Origin: Xanthomonas massiliensis
Lineage (GTDB): Bacteria > Pseudomonadota > Gammaproteobacteria > Xanthomonadales > Xanthomonadaceae
Direction: 5' to 3'
Assembly: GCF_900018785.1 (NCBI RefSeq)
Contig: NZ_FCOY01000006.1
Location: 806,001 to 870,000 of the forward strand
Length of the DNA stretch: 64,000 bases
The position numbers and the translations under genes were made by a program. Below the pieces are notes generated by a model. It worked only from the letters and a program-made list of their open reading frames with translations. It searched no databases and was not told the DNA's origin. This document shows, one piece after another, positions 63,701-64,000 of the stretch. Numbering within the stretch: position 1 is the stretch's first letter; each line of letters begins with the position of its first letter.

Positions 63701-64000
63701 TGCTGGGCATGGCTGCGCCAGTCGCTAAGGAAGTCGAGGGCCGCACGCAGGCGGTCGACTTGCGTGGCATGGCCTGCCCATAGGCCGTCGGTCGCCGTTT
63801 CCAGCGATGCCTGTGCCGCAATGTCCTGATCGAGCTGCCGCAGTCGCCGTGCCCGCTGCAGATCGGCCTGCAGGGCGGCTCCGCATTGGCCGCTGGCGAT
63901 GGCGTCGAAGCCGTCGTCCTCCCAGGCCTGGCCTTCGCGTACGGCAGCCAGGGCGGTTTGCCAGCGCAGGGCCGTGCGCACCTTGTCCTGTTCTGTGTCC
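60739..64000 (-). CDS. Large SF1 helicase with C-terminal nuclease and DUF3320-like domains (5' end outside window)
   Basis: At least 1087 residues; the frame is still open at the window edge, so the start and Walker A lie outside. Visible are helicase motif II VIFDEASQIPVWDAI, motif III VMVGDPKQLPPTSFF, and motif VI RRLNVAITRARHELRVF. An MTES_1575-like PD-(D/E)XK nuclease follows: FEQAVATALAQRGWHV, RVDLGIVDP, AGVECDGATYHRS. A DUF3320-like tail (EGPVLDTLLARRIARAHGWL) ends the protein. DUF4011/AAA_11/AAA_12 helicases of this build are large single-gene defence candidates. Its stop is one base before jetA, suggesting co-expression with Wadjet. Confidence 0.85.
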   Translation of the reverse strand, partial: DTEQDKVRTALRWQTALAAVREGQAWEDDGFDAIASGQCGAALQADLQRARRLRQLDQDIAAQASLETATDGLWAGHATQVDRLRAALDFLSDWRSHAQQGALDAHTLVEEGACGPTLARDHQTLRQRADTEQALAALDDLRESTAGLWKGLATNLDDLEQACQLREDLAAVLARLATTPEQISACKAPLHTLLGDANALLEPGGRIALAGARYVEKWEQLLPRREALATTGHFAEAAQTQWQSMSLDGLIEQSQSIVRAEHRLRSWCAWRQARDEALALGLATLVQGIEQGQVGPDQARRTFETNYARWWLNAVVDHEPVIRSFVSAEHEQRIRDFRELDERFTALTRDWLRARLCADLPSQDNVSRNSEWGLLRHEMGKKRAHLPLRELMAQIPEALTKLTPCLLMSPLSIAQYLQAGANAFDLVIFDEASQIPVWDAIGAIARGRQVVMVGDPKQLPPTSFFDRAESGLDDEDVEADLESILDECIGANLPTRNLNWHYRSRHESLIAFSNHAYYDGGLVTFPSPVTNDRAVSLQPISGTYQKGGTRTNPAEAKALVADVVARLTAPGFRESGLTIGVVTFNAEQQKLIEDLLDEARRQDPRLEPYFAESELEPLFVKNLESVQGDERDLIYFSITYGPDPAGQLAMNFGPLNRQGGERRLNVAITRARHELRVFASFRAEQMDLARTQAIGVRDLKHFLEFAERGARALAEANRGSLGGFDSPFEQAVATALAQRGWHVQPQIGASSFRVDLGIVDPDAPGCYLAGVECDGATYHRSATARDRDKLREQVLRGLGWDIVRVWSTDWWIDPAGTLDRLDARLQAVLTAQRERRAEQAEREAEAERLAQAAIAQAVASVTKPDEETATPVQDAAPIAPEVPATAPSQQVEEVFARQISAGVAHADPEETTPPEASLYRITDPTEFVTGANPDRFFDGEYNDILSAMIAHVVDQEGPVLDTLLARRIARAHGWLRTGGRIRERVFQLARARYRTTDEEVGTFYWPEHLDPATEPPFRAPADEDSVRAADEISLQELTSLARTVLIQSAQGEQVYYAMARALGLQKLGAASRARLALALQSVSPSP

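Overview
The window is high-GC, densely packed proteobacterial DNA. It opens in the 3' end of guaA (GMP synthase), and the gene content and codon use fit a gammaproteobacterium of the Xanthomonadaceae type (Stenotrophomonas/Xanthomonas/Lysobacter relatives). The genus is inferred from style and gene content, not proven.

Most of the window (about 933 to 52391) reads as one integrative and conjugative element (ICE) with a Tn4371-like backbone, inserted at the 3' end of guaA. The left end holds the attachment core at the guaA stop, three TGACGGTAA direct repeats and a P4-type tyrosine integrase. Next come an AbiEi/AbiEii toxin-antitoxin pair, an AlpA-like regulator, a broken IS110 element, an Rrf2-regulator/flavin-reductase/frameshifted-methyltransferase operon, radC, and an RloC-like putative anticodon nuclease gene cut in two by an IS3-family element. 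The maintenance block follows (XRE regulator, DUF2958, DUF2285, excisionase-like HTH, repA with three iterons, parA, ParB-like gene, DUF2840), then traF, a candidate oriT region and the relaxase. A cargo block (20986-32150) carries three LysR regulators, four MFS efflux pumps, a class C beta-lactamase-like hydrolase, a quinone-oxidoreductase-like dehydrogenase and an esterase. The backbone resumes with LysR, an EexN lipoprotein, traG, a CopG-like gene, trbBCDEJ, a TrbK-like lipoprotein, trbLFGI and DUF2274.

To the right of the trb genes, at the extreme end of the ICE, lies a visibly more AT-rich four-gene cassette (46275-51853). It contains an NPPY-type DNA adenine methyltransferase, a large protein with two GHKL ATPase modules (Hsp90/MutL-like at the N-terminus, histidine-kinase-like at the C-terminus), a receiver-domain protein and a final protein of unknown function. 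I do not recognise this combination as a named defence system, and it is my leading candidate for an undescribed one.

An 11-bp copy of the guaA-end core (52381-52391), with integrase-arm-like repeats just inside it, suggests the ICE ends there. Beyond it, on the minus strand, is a complete type II Wadjet operon (jetA-jetB-jetC-jetD). Directly upstream of jetA, one base away, is a very large SF1 helicase with a PD-(D/E)XK-like nuclease domain and a DUF3320-like tail; its start lies outside the window. The window is therefore rich in defence genes: AbiE, a broken RloC-like gene, the GHKL/receiver/methylase cassette, and Wadjet II with a helicase-nuclease.
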